From Marinobacter maroccanus (GTDB lineage: Bacteria > Pseudomonadota > Gammaproteobacteria > Pseudomonadales > Oleiphilaceae): a stretch of 64,000 bases of DNA. A model generated the notes under the pieces. That model saw only the letters and a list, made by a program, of their open reading frames with translations. It did not search any database and was not told the DNA's origin. The stretch is taken from the NCBI RefSeq assembly GCF_002933275.1, contig NZ_PSSX01000014.1, forward strand, positions 1 through 64,000. The letters run 5' to 3'. Both the position numbers and the translations under genes were made by a program. Of this stretch, positions 26,091 through 34,085 are shown piece after piece; the first letter of the stretch is position 1; every line of letters starts with the position of its first letter.

Positions 26091-27761
26091 TCAGTTCGCA
26101 GTCAGTTCAATCACGTCGATACCGTACAGAGTGGTGGTTCCGCTGATCTCATTTCCGACAACCAGCAACGGCTGCCCATTGGGGCTGTCTTCTGCGGCGA
26201 TGAAGGCAATGCCCTCCGGTCCGAGATCACCGGCCATGCCCGCTTCCAGGTCTGCATCCGACACCGAGAAATCCCGGTTGTTCAGGTACTGAACGAACCC
26301 CGGATTCTGGGGGTTGGTCACGTCATAGACCATGATTCCGCCAATCCGCTCAAGCCCGATAAACGCGAAGGTCTGGCCGTTGATTGCGCCAACTGTCACT
26401 GCTTCCGGCTCCGGGCCCTTGTCATCCGATCGGTTGTCGAAATTGTTCTCGTCGTTGGTGGCGTTGAAGTTGTCTGGCAGCAGACTGGCGGTGATACGTT
26501 CGAATTCGCTACCGCTGTCGAAGACCCGCTTGCCATCGGCGGACCAGATGGAGAACGACCGCGCGCCATACGTGTAGATTTCACTGTATTCGCAGTCGAC
26601 TTCTGGATCTGTCGCCGGATCACTCGGCTCACATCCATTGCTGACACCCATAGTCGAAGTCACGTTGATCCGGCCAAGGTTCTCCTCCAGCTGAAGATCG
26701 ACCGCATTCGGAAAGGCCGTGGCATCCAGGGTCAGATCCGCAAGCCGGAACTCTTCGGAGAAACCGTCATAATCCCTGGAATCGCCTTCGTTGGCGGTGA
26801 TGTAGTAGGTCTTGCCGTTGTAACCGTAGCTGGTGATTGCATCCGGCATGTACATGCCTTTTACCGGCCAGTTCCGGATATTGATGCCGTTGTCCCGGTT
26901 GCTGGCGTCCAGCTCGTTGCCAATAATGCCGTGGTCCTTGAAACCAAGCGGCAGGATCGCATTGATCACGCCGGCTTCGATGTCCAGCTCGGCAACGGCA
27001 TTGTTCTCCTGCAGGGTAACCCAGGCCGTCTTGTTATCCAGAGAAACCGCAATGTATTCCGGCTCCATGTCCTGGGCGACAGTTGCGCCCGGACCAAATA
27101 CCCGCACCCCGCTGGCTTTCAGGGCTGCCTCGTCGGCATTAAATCCCTCGAATCCTGCCGTGGTTACTGTGGCGCCGGCGACGCCCGCGGACAGATCAAT
27201 AATGCTGACGGATCCGACCGGATCATTGGTGTAATCGTCGCTCGGCTCACCTTCGTTGGCAACCAGCACTTTCATCCCATCCCGAGTGAAGGTGACCATA
27301 TCCGGGAGCGCACCAACGGTGACTTCACCCACCTTGCCCAGGTCTATGGCGTTGTAGAATACAACCTTGCCATTGTCCTGTTTTACGGTCGCTTCAATGG
27401 CCACCGCGACCAGATTGCCGAACACCGCGACGCTGTTGGCCGAAGCCCCCTCAGCGGTTGCATCAATGGTCTGCAGCAACACTGGCTGGGACGGATCCTG
27501 AATATCCAACACATCGACTGTACGAGCACCGGCATTGACCACGAACAGACGCTGGTTGGCCGGGTCGTGGGCAACAATCTCGGCGGCGCCCACGTCGAAC
27601 ACGTCACCCGGAGCCTGGTAGGTGCCCAGAACATTGAGTTCGATCAGGGATTTGCTAGTGCCGTTTACACCATCAGCGCCATCGTCGCCGTCATCGGTAC
27701 AGGCACTCAGGCCCAACAGGGAGGAAAGTATGGTTGCGGAAAGCAGGGTCTTTCGAAACAT
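26091..27761 (-). CDS. Choice-of-anchor I family lipoprotein, phytase-like beta-propeller
   Basis: This 556-residue protein has a lipobox (LLGLSACTDDG, lipid-modified Cys at about 21) followed by an acidic Asp/Gly linker. The body is a repeated beta-propeller with blades such as NQRLFVVNAGARTVDVLDI and GMKVLVANEGEPSDDY. The NEGEPSDDY stretch is characteristic of the choice-of-anchor I family, secreted or surface proteins often annotated as phosphatase- or phytase-like, although activity is unproven. The ATG at 27761 gives the signal peptide; the frame runs 39 codons further upstream without one. A Pho-box-like sequence 57 bp upstream suggests induction by phosphate starvation. Confidence 0.75.
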   Translation of the reverse strand: MFRKTLLSATILSSLLGLSACTDDGDDGADGVNGTSKSLIELNVLGTYQAPGDVFDVGAAEIVAHDPANQRLFVVNAGARTVDVLDIQDPSQPVLLQTIDATAEGASANSVAVFGNLVAVAIEATVKQDNGKVVFYNAIDLGKVGEVTVGALPDMVTFTRDGMKVLVANEGEPSDDYTNDPVGSVSIIDLSAGVAGATVTTAGFEGFNADEAALKASGVRVFGPGATVAQDMEPEYIAVSLDNKTAWVTLQENNAVAELDIEAGVINAILPLGFKDHGIIGNELDASNRDNGINIRNWPVKGMYMPDAITSYGYNGKTYYITANEGDSRDYDGFSEEFRLADLTLDATAFPNAVDLQLEENLGRINVTSTMGVSNGCEPSDPATDPEVDCEYSEIYTYGARSFSIWSADGKRVFDSGSEFERITASLLPDNFNATNDENNFDNRSDDKGPEPEAVTVGAINGQTFAFIGLERIGGIMVYDVTNPQNPGFVQYLNNRDFSVSDADLEAGMAGDLGPEGIAFIAAEDSPNGQPLLVVGNEISGTTTLYGIDVIELTAN

Positions 27762-27817
27762 GACATTGCGCCTCTGGAATAGCTTGATGTAGAGAATCCC
27801 TACACACGCTAGGTCAA

Positions 27818-27850
27818 AGGCGTGACAGTTCGGCGTCAGTTTCGAGTCAC
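27818..27850 (-). promoter_or_regulatory. Candidate Pho box (three 11-bp repeats)
   Basis: On the minus strand three 11-bp units follow one another: GTGACTCGAAA, CTGACGCCGAA and CTGTCACGCCT. PhoB sites consist of 11-bp direct repeats with CTGTCAT at the start of each unit. The third unit matches CTGTCAC, the second CTGAC and the first TGAC. The site lies 57-89 bp upstream of the start codon. Confidence 0.55.
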
Positions 27851-27922
27851 TACGATTACCAATTGATGAAAATGACAAAAAAATGGCAACCCGAAGGTCG
27901 CCATTCCTTCAGTTCGCTCAAT

Positions 27923-28396
27923 TCAGTGACCGAGATAACTGCGGTACATCCAGACAGTCTTCTCCTGCTGCGAGATGTAGTCGCTCATCAGGGCAACGGT
28001 GCCCTCGTCTTCCGCTTCGCCGGCCAGGCTGAGCAGTGTGCGCTGTTTGCCGATCAGTTTGGCAAAACTTTCCACGATGTTCTCCATCGCTTCCTTGCCG
28101 TCGGAAACATCCTTGCGCTCAGGAACTTCAGATCGCTCGATGTAGGTGCTGTAGGCGTGAGCCGGGCGATGGCCAAGCGTCAGTACCCGCTCTGCGATCT
28201 CGTCAATCTTGAGTAGCAAATCGTCGTACAGCTCTTCAAATTTGACGTGGAGCTCGAAGAAGTTGTCGCCCTTAATGTTCCAGTGGTATCCACGAACATT
28301 CATGTAAAAGATCTGATAGTTGGACAGCAGATCGTTCAGCGAATCTGCAAGTTTTGCCGTTTTCTCGGTATCCAGGCCAATAAAATTCTTACCCAT
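27923..28396 (-). CDS. dps: Dps-family DNA-binding ferritin
   Basis: This 157-residue protein has the Dps fold. The intersubunit ferroxidase residues are seen in NVRGYHWNIKGDNFFELHVK (His, His) and EELYDDLLLKIDEIAERVL (Asp, Glu). Dps forms dodecamers that oxidise and store iron using peroxide, protecting DNA. The N-terminus lacks a long Lys-rich tail, so DNA binding may be weak, as in MrgA-type members. It is single-gene. Its 230-bp upstream region (28397-28625) is shared with the divergent DUF2061 gene. Confidence 0.9.
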   Translation of the reverse strand: MGKNFIGLDTEKTAKLADSLNDLLSNYQIFYMNVRGYHWNIKGDNFFELHVKFEELYDDLLLKIDEIAERVLTLGHRPAHAYSTYIERSEVPERKDVSDGKEAMENIVESFAKLIGKQRTLLSLAGEAEDEGTVALMSDYISQQEKTVWMYRSYLGH

Positions 28397-28625
28397 AACG
28401 CGTCTCCTTGGCAGTTATGTGAACAGGATGAAGCTTAAGATACGCCCGTTGGCCGGACGCCGGGAAGTTTAGTTTGCTAATCTCGGTGATAGCGACGCTG
28501 CATAACACTATAAAAACCCCTAAACAGATAGTTAGAGGCTATCGAAATCCTCAATACAATTCATTTAACAATCATTCTCAACCGGCGTCTAATGGCAGCA
28601 TCCTAGAACGTCACCGGAGAGAACC

Positions 28626-28901
28626 ATGAGCGCCTTGAAACTGTTCGTACACAACCATGGCACGAATGGCGACCAGTCGCTGATAAAGACGGTAACGTTC
28701 GCCCTTACCCACTTTACCGTCGCCTTTACCGTGGCCTACCTGCTCACAGGTGACATCCTCATCGGAAGCCTGATCGCCATGGTGGAACCGGCCATTAATA
28801 CCGTTGCCTATTTCTTCCATGAAAAGATCTGGGCCCGCCGCCAGCACAACGCAAGAACACCAGAAGGAACGGTCCCCCAGAGTCAGCCCCACACCTGTTG
28901 A
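28626..28901 (+). CDS. DUF2061 small membrane protein
   Basis: This 91-residue protein has two predicted membrane segments (about 24-42 and 45-64) and the DUF2061 motifs (SLIKTVTFALTHFTVAF, AMVEPAINTVAYFFHEKIW). Its role is unknown. The HEKIW end of the second helix is typical of the family. GGAGAG upstream supports the start. The C-terminal tail of about 20 residues is polar and probably disordered. Confidence 0.8.
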   Translation: MSALKLFVHNHGTNGDQSLIKTVTFALTHFTVAFTVAYLLTGDILIGSLIAMVEPAINTVAYFFHEKIWARRQHNARTPEGTVPQSQPHTC

Positions 28902-28919
28902 TCCCGATCAAGGGCCGGC

Positions 28920-30362
28920 TCAGACACCCGGCCCACAGTCGGTGCAGCCTTCCTCTGGCGCCGGTCCGATACTGAGATTGCGGTTGAGGTTTTTCAGTGC
29001 GGTTCTCAAACCTTCCTCAATGACCGGGTGATAAAACGGCATTTCCAGCATTTCAGTGACGGTCAGTCTTCGCTGGGCAGACCATGCCAGTAGATGGGCG
29101 ATGTGCTCTGCGGCAGGGCCAAACATCTCGGCTCCCATAAAAAGCCCACTACCATGCTCACCGTAAACCCTCAGTAGCCCCCGGTTTTTGCCGATCACCC
29201 GACTGCGCCCCTGATCCTCGAAGGACACCTCTCCAACGGCAAAGCAACCGCGACAACGCTCGCCCACCTCCTGAATCGTCAGCCCGACCGTCGCAATCTG
29301 CGGATCGGTGAAAACCACAGCCAACGGCGTCCGACGAAGTCCGGTTCGCACATCCGGGTAGGATGCCGCGTTGTAGCCGGCTATCCGGCCCTCGTCGGCT
29401 GCCTCATGCAACAGCGGCAGACTGTTATTGGCATCGCCGGCGATAAATATGTGGCTCTGGCCACAACGCAGGGTATGGGGATCAAACAGGGGCATGCTCT
29501 TTTCATCCAGCTCAATACCGGCATTCTGGATATCCAGTCCGTCTATGTTTGGTCTGCGCCCAGTTGCCGCTAGCAGGTAATCGAAGGTTTCCGTCTTTTC
29601 ACCAGCATTCCCATCCACGAAAGTTATGGCGACACCGTCATTAATCCGCTCAACGTTCTTTACGTCCGAATCCGGATCCAGCGGAAATTCATCGTTGAAT
29701 GTTTTCAGCGCGTAGTCGCGGATGGCGTCATCCTGGATCGGGCCGACCGCCCCGCCAACGCCGAACATCCGGACGCGAACGCCCAATCTGCTCAGCGCCT
29801 GCCCCAGCTCCAGACCAATCACGCCCGGACCGAATACCGCAACCGAATCCGGAAGATCCCGCCATTCGAAAATATCGTCGTTTACCACCAGCCGGTCCCC
29901 GGCTTCATTCAGAAAGCCCGGGATATTCGGCCGGGAACCGGTAGCGATGATGATACGCGCGGCCTGTACCTCGAGATTGCCGTCCACCACCAGACGATTC
30001 GGGCCGACAAAACTGGCGTGGCCTTTCAGACGATGTGCTTCCGGAAACTTCTCAACTGAATCGATCACGGACGAAACGAACCGGTCCCGTTCGGTTCGCA
30101 CCCGCTCCATTACCCGTCTGCCATCGACCCGGATGGCCCCGGAAGAGACGCCGAACAGGTCGCCAAGTTGCATCTGATGAGCGTTGTCAGCGGCCGCTAT
30201 CAACAACTTGCTGGGCATACACCCGACTCTGGCGCAGGTGGTTCCATACTGGTCGCCTTCGATCAACACAACCTTGTCGGTCGCTTTGCGCACACGCTGG
30301 TAGGCCACCATACCGGCGGTGCCTGCTCCGATAATCGCAACGTCTACGGCTCGCTTTTCCAT
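28920..30362 (-). CDS. Dihydrolipoyl-dehydrogenase-like pyridine nucleotide-disulfide oxidoreductase
   Basis: This 480-residue flavoprotein has the FAD motif VAIIGAGTAGMVAY, a redox disulfide CARVGC (CVNVGC in most family members) and the C-terminal dimer-domain catalytic pair in FYHPVIEEGLRTAL. It is related to lipoamide dehydrogenase but has no linked 2-oxoacid dehydrogenase genes, so the natural disulfide may be something else. An extra cysteine pair in the C-terminal tail (EGCTDCGPGV) is reminiscent of the tails of mercuric and glutathione-type reductases and could relay electrons. The gene diverges from the LysE exporter. Confidence 0.8.
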   Translation of the reverse strand: MEKRAVDVAIIGAGTAGMVAYQRVRKATDKVVLIEGDQYGTTCARVGCMPSKLLIAAADNAHQMQLGDLFGVSSGAIRVDGRRVMERVRTERDRFVSSVIDSVEKFPEAHRLKGHASFVGPNRLVVDGNLEVQAARIIIATGSRPNIPGFLNEAGDRLVVNDDIFEWRDLPDSVAVFGPGVIGLELGQALSRLGVRVRMFGVGGAVGPIQDDAIRDYALKTFNDEFPLDPDSDVKNVERINDGVAITFVDGNAGEKTETFDYLLAATGRRPNIDGLDIQNAGIELDEKSMPLFDPHTLRCGQSHIFIAGDANNSLPLLHEAADEGRIAGYNAASYPDVRTGLRRTPLAVVFTDPQIATVGLTIQEVGERCRGCFAVGEVSFEDQGRSRVIGKNRGLLRVYGEHGSGLFMGAEMFGPAAEHIAHLLAWSAQRRLTVTEMLEMPFYHPVIEEGLRTALKNLNRNLSIGPAPEEGCTDCGPGV

Positions 30363-30535
30363 ACACGGTTCTCCTGACAGGCATTCCCGGCTTTCGGGAA
30401 CTGGGAAGGTTCGAAGGGTAAGAGCTCAGTATAGAAGCCATGGCAAGTTTCACCCACACCGTGAAAAAAGCCTGGATCCGGCCTATGCTGTCAGACTTTT
30501 CAGGCAACGGCAGGCGCAGGATAGGAGTAGGGAAT

Positions 30536-31207
30536 ATGCAGAGTTACTGGCCGGAATTTCTGACCGTAGCGGTGGTCCACTTGCTGGCCGTGGCAAGCCC
30601 CGGGCCGGACTTCGCGGTAATGCTCAGACAGGCGCTCTGCCAGAGCCGGAGGAACGCACTGCTGACCGCCATTGGTATCGGCGGCGGAATTCTGGTGCAT
30701 GTCTGTTATTCCCTTCTGGGGATTGGCCTGCTGATCCAGCAATCGATCATGCTGTTCAATGTTCTCAAGGTGCTGGGGGCCCTCTACCTTGCCTGGATTG
30801 CGTTGCAGTGTCTGCGGGCCAGGGCCGGTGGCGTTCATGTGGAGCAGGACTCCGCAGGTGGGCAATCCGGTCTTGCAGCCCTTCGACTGGGTTTCCTGAC
30901 CAATGCCCTGAACCCCAAGGCAACGTTGTTTTTTGTCTCCCTGTTCTCGGTTGTGATCAGCCCCGGTACGCCCATTGCGCTCCAGGCCGGCTACGGTATT
31001 TACATGGCCCTGGCCACCGGGCTCTGGTTTGCCATGGTTGCCGTGTTCTTTACCCTGCCCCGGGTTCGCCGGGGATTTAACCGGTTTGGCCACTGGCTGG
31101 ACCGGCTGATGGGGGGCGTTCTGCTGGTGCTGGCCGGCCAGCTGCTACTGTCTACAGTGAGCGGATCAGAGCCTCCGTCTGGGCCCATCCCAGACACGGA
31201 TCGGTAA
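30536..31207 (+). CDS. LysE/RhtB-family amino-acid exporter
   Basis: This 223-residue membrane protein has about six predicted segments and the family signature (LLAVASPGPDFAVMLRQAL). LysE/RhtB members export amino acids such as lysine, threonine or homoserine. The ATG at 30536 is preceded by AGGAG; the frame extends 32 codons upstream without a good start. Its last 56 bases overlap the 3' end of the convergent DAHP synthase gene. Confidence 0.85.
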   Translation: MQSYWPEFLTVAVVHLLAVASPGPDFAVMLRQALCQSRRNALLTAIGIGGGILVHVCYSLLGIGLLIQQSIMLFNVLKVLGALYLAWIALQCLRARAGGVHVEQDSAGGQSGLAALRLGFLTNALNPKATLFFVSLFSVVISPGTPIALQAGYGIYMALATGLWFAMVAVFFTLPRVRRGFNRFGHWLDRLMGGVLLVLAGQLLLSTVSGSEPPSGPIPDTDR

Positions 31208-32204
31208 TCGAACAGCCGTAGCGCAGGTCTTCACTATCGTCCTGCCGGCCCGGTTCCAGGAAGCTTTCCAGCATCAGACCACGGATATGGTGGTTGCCGG
31301 CACGGCGCTGGGCCATCACTTCACGGGCGATATCCAGCTGTCGCTCGGCCTGTTTGCAGGCATTGTCGTGGCTGCAGTCCACCATCACCGCGGTGGACAG
31401 GCCGGCATTCCCTAGGGCGCCGACGGCCTGTTCAATACTTGCTGCATCGTAGTTGGTAATTCCGCGGCCACCGCGCAACACCAGGTGGGTGTCGGGATTC
31501 CCCCGGGTGGTAATCATGACCGGCGCGCCGGTCGCAGACACCCCAAGGTGGTGATGAGGATGGGAAGCCGACTTCATGGCGTTGGTTGCCACGGCAATTC
31601 CGCCATCTGTACCGTTCTTGAAGCCGGTGGGCATGGGCAGCCCGCTGACCATTTCCCGATGCACCTGCGATTCGGTGGTTCGGGCACCGATGGCCGTCCA
31701 GCTCACCAGATCGCCCAGGTAATCCATGGCGAACGGGCTCAGAGCTTCGGTAGCCAGGGGCAACCCCATGGCCGCCAGGTTCAGCAGCAGGCGACGGGAG
31801 CGGCGCAGCCCCTCATTCAGATCGCCTGCTCCGGTGCGCTCCGGGTCGTACAACAGCCCTTTCCAGCCGACGGTGGTCCGGGGCTTCTCCAGATAGGCCC
31901 GCATAACGATCAGGAAACGGTCGCTGACCTCATCCGCCAGCGCCTTCAGCTTCTCCCCGTATTCCAGGGCCGCCACCTCATCGTGAATGGAACAGGGTCC
32001 CATCACAATCAGGGTTCTGGTGTCGCTGCCGTGCAGAATTTCCCGTATCGCCTGCCTTTGGTTATGGACCTGACTTACGACAGAGTCGCTGGCAGGCATC
32101 TGCAGTTTGAGCTCAGCCGGTGATGGCAGAGTCACCTCCTCCCGGTGGCTGACGGGTGACTCCATTTGCTGGTGTGACAGCTCAGTGTTCAAGGGCATGT
32201 TCAT
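31152..32204 (-). CDS. DAHP synthase (class I, AroF/G/H type)
   Basis: This 350-residue enzyme condenses phosphoenolpyruvate and erythrose 4-phosphate, the first step of aromatic amino acid synthesis. Family motifs include LIVMGPCSIHD, YLEKPRTTVGWKG, IGARTTESQVHREM and KNGTDGG. Class I alpha enzymes are feedback-inhibited by Phe, Tyr or Trp; which one applies here cannot be told. The ATG at 32204 follows a GGAAGC site. The 5' leader carries an aromatic-rich leader peptide and a terminator, so expression should be attenuated when charged aromatic tRNAs are plentiful. Its 3' end overlaps the convergent LysE gene. Confidence 0.93.
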   Translation of the reverse strand: MNMPLNTELSHQQMESPVSHREEVTLPSPAELKLQMPASDSVVSQVHNQRQAIREILHGSDTRTLIVMGPCSIHDEVAALEYGEKLKALADEVSDRFLIVMRAYLEKPRTTVGWKGLLYDPERTGAGDLNEGLRRSRRLLLNLAAMGLPLATEALSPFAMDYLGDLVSWTAIGARTTESQVHREMVSGLPMPTGFKNGTDGGIAVATNAMKSASHPHHHLGVSATGAPVMITTRGNPDTHLVLRGGRGITNYDAASIEQAVGALGNAGLSTAVMVDCSHDNACKQAERQLDIAREVMAQRRAGNHHIRGLMLESFLEPGRQDDSEDLRYGCSITDPCLGWAQTEALIRSL

Positions 32205-32235
32205 GTCAGTGCTTCCGTTTCCCTGCGTCAGAATC

Positions 32236-32309
32236 AAAAAAGCCCCGGCTGGGCTACCAGTCGGGGCTTTTTGAGTCCGGTGGCAGCCTGGGTTTTCTGC
32301 CGGGCTGCC
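32236..32309 (-). promoter_or_regulatory. Attenuator of the DAHP synthase gene (mutually exclusive hairpins)
   Basis: On the minus strand segment 1 (GGCAGCC, 32303-32309) pairs with segment 2 (GGCTGCC, 32282-32288). Segment 2 extended to GGCTGCCA can instead pair with segment 3 (TGGTAGCC, 32252-32259), with one G-U. Segment 3 lies within the final intrinsic terminator. Its stem is AGCCCCG with CGGGGCT (32241-32247 and 32262-32268), plus inner CTGG/CCAG, and a run of six T follows (32236-32241). Pausing on the leader peptide would free segment 2 to form the 2:3 antiterminator. The terminator ends about 30 bases before the start codon. Confidence 0.8.
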
Positions 32310-32336
32310 TTCCTCGTTATTCGTTCGATGAAGATG

Positions 32337-32474
32337 CTATGGGCGGCCCCGGCTCTGGCTAAAATAAAAGCCATAACCAAACCACCAGAAAAACACAGCA
32401 GCGACTGCAGCCGCCGGCTTGGTACCGAAAGCTTGCAAAACATTCAATTGACAGGTCGCGTGTGTCGTCTTCAT
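32337..32474 (-). CDS. Aromatic-rich leader peptide of the DAHP synthase attenuator
   Basis: This 45-codon frame contains FFWWFGYGFYF at residues 28-38: five Phe, two Trp and two Tyr in eleven codons. It then runs a few codons to a TAG. Such a run is what a ribosome would stall on when Phe, Trp or Tyr is short. Its stop lies 28 bases before attenuator segment 1. The start is uncertain. ATG 32474 lies almost at the predicted transcription start, so it may be leaderless. A TTG at 32483 has AGGGG six bases upstream. Confidence 0.8.
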   Translation of the reverse strand: MKTTHATCQLNVLQAFGTKPAAAVAAVFFWWFGYGFYFSQSRGRP

Positions 32475-32481
32475 GCTTTTC

Positions 32482-32511
32482 AATATATACCCCTGGTTTT
32501 CACCTTGGCAA
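32482..32511 (-). promoter_or_regulatory. Candidate sigma-70 promoter of the DAHP synthase leader
   Basis: On the minus strand TTGCCA (32506-32511) and TATATT (32482-32487) are separated by 18 bases, or TATATA by 16. The predicted start falls close to the leader peptide ATG. This would make the leader peptide leaderless, or the true promoter lies further upstream. Confidence 0.45.
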
Positions 32512-32561
32512 CCCGTGTGTCGGAGTTTTTTCAATACCGACGGAAGGGTTGGGAGTAATCA

Positions 32562-33350
32562 ATGGCCATTTTTGTCCGACGACACCCCGTGCAGCTTGTC
32601 CTCGCTCTATTGCTGACGTTTGTTTCCAGCCAGGTTCTGGCCCAGGCGGAGTCCCGGGTTTATCAGCTCAATAACAGACCGGGCGACGATGTGGCCGTGC
32701 AGATTCGCGAGCTCTACCAGGGCTCGCCGTTGACGGTGACCGCCCGGGGTCAACAATTGGTAGTGCGCGGTGAGCCCGACCTGCTGGACGAAATCGGACG
32801 GCTTGTCGAGACTCTGGACGTGGCGCCAGTGCAGATTCGCATTACCGTTCGCTCCAGAACGGATAGCGGCGGCAAGCGCTCAGGTGCTGGCATTTCCGCT
32901 TCCGGAGGCCAGGCCGAAATATCGGCAGAGCGCCGCGTTACCACCACCGGCAGCGCCCAGGAAAGAACACTGGTCATGCAGGATGGGCAGTCGGCGCATA
33001 TTACCTCGGGCCAGATCCGGACGATTCCAGTTGCCGTTCGCGGCGGACGGAATCCGGCGGCCTTCCTTCAGCAAGTCGAAACCCGTAGCGGATTTCTGGT
33101 CAGCCCCCAGGTGATTTCCGACCAGGCGGTAGAGCTGAGCATTGTCTCGTTCGAGGAGGAACCGGCAAACCTGGACGGTTATGAAACGGAGGCGGTAGTC
33201 ACCATCCGGCGGGTTGAACCCGGACAGTGGGTGTCACTCGGCAGCACAGCGACCCGATCAACCCAGGAGCGGAGCGGTATTACCTACCAGGTGAACAGCA
33301 GCCGATCGGATAATCGGAGCTTTGAAGTGCGGGTCGATCTGCTGCCCTGA
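32562..33350 (+). CDS. Periplasmic protein with secretin-N-like domains
   Basis: This 262-residue protein has a signal peptide (cleavage near VLAQAE). Residues about 28-95 form a NolW/secretin-N-like alpha-beta domain (DEIGRLVETLDVAPVQIRITVRS), and the rest is beta-rich with a central Gly/Ser linker (SGAGISASGGQAEIS). It lacks the beta-barrel gate of a real secretin, so it cannot form the outer-membrane pore. Related short proteins are found in many gammaproteobacteria, with no assigned role. It sits two bases from the convergent J-domain gene. Confidence 0.6.
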   Translation: MAIFVRRHPVQLVLALLLTFVSSQVLAQAESRVYQLNNRPGDDVAVQIRELYQGSPLTVTARGQQLVVRGEPDLLDEIGRLVETLDVAPVQIRITVRSRTDSGGKRSGAGISASGGQAEISAERRVTTTGSAQERTLVMQDGQSAHITSGQIRTIPVAVRGGRNPAAFLQQVETRSGFLVSPQVISDQAVELSIVSFEEEPANLDGYETEAVVTIRRVEPGQWVSLGSTATRSTQERSGITYQVNSSRSDNRSFEVRVDLLP

Positions 33351-33352
33351 CA

Positions 33353-33859
33353 TCAGGCGTGTCGCTTGCCCAGAAGAATCTGCTTGGCTTCGTTCAGTTT
33401 GGCTGCCAGATAGTCGTTTCCGCCCCGGTCCGGGTGAAGCTTTTGCATCAGCCGGCGATGGGCCATCACAATCTCCTCTTCGGTACAGCCCACTTTCACT
33501 CCGAGGATATCGCAGGCCTCACGCTCTGACATCTGGCCAGTGAGATCCGTACCCGGGCCAGAGTGATCGTTCGTCTGCTCTTGACCCTCTCCCCGCTGCT
33601 TCCCTCCCATGAATCGGTTGATCTCTGGTGCAAATTTCAGCAAGGCGGGAAGCTTGCGCAACAGCGGAATCACAGCCGCCACAGCCGCGGTCAGTACATG
33701 GATCCGACCGGTCAGCACCATGAACACCAACAAGGCACCGCCAATCACCAGCACAACTTTCCAGGTGGCCGCCTTTTTCTTCTCTGCGGATAGCGCGCCC
33801 CACTGTTTCAGAATCACAAACACGGCGGCTGCCAACGCGATTCCCAGAATCCACTGCAT
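33353..33859 (-). CDS. Membrane-anchored J-domain protein
   Basis: This 168-residue protein has two predicted membrane segments (about 2-19 and 35-67), then a polar linker and a C-terminal J-domain (about 108-166). The J-domain contains the essential HPD in MQKLHPDRGGND and begins with EACDILGVKVGCTEEEIV. This layout resembles mitochondrial Tim14/Pam18-like and bacterial DnaJ-like membrane proteins that recruit DnaK to the inner membrane. No partner gene is linked. Confidence 0.8.
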   Translation of the reverse strand: MQWILGIALAAAVFVILKQWGALSAEKKKAATWKVVLVIGGALLVFMVLTGRIHVLTAAVAAVIPLLRKLPALLKFAPEINRFMGGKQRGEGQEQTNDHSGPGTDLTGQMSEREACDILGVKVGCTEEEIVMAHRRLMQKLHPDRGGNDYLAAKLNEAKQILLGKRHA

Positions 33860-34085
33860 GGTTGATCCTCACCCTGAATAACGTCGTAATTCTGTCACTG
33901 ACGCCTGTTACATTACCAGTGCCCTGCGCGGACAACCGCCCGCAACAAAATAACCATGATATCCGTCAAACCCGGCGAGCCCGAAGTCTAGATAGAAATA
34001 CTTACAACCCGGTGACAATAGCGACCCTGATTTTGTAGGATGCTATGCTTCCCCAAATCTGACACAGATCCTCAGGACCCGAACC

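Noticed and set aside
26085..27782. A 565-codon plus-strand frame
   Set aside because: It is antisense to the choice-of-anchor I lipoprotein, with no family motifs. Long antisense frames are common at this GC.
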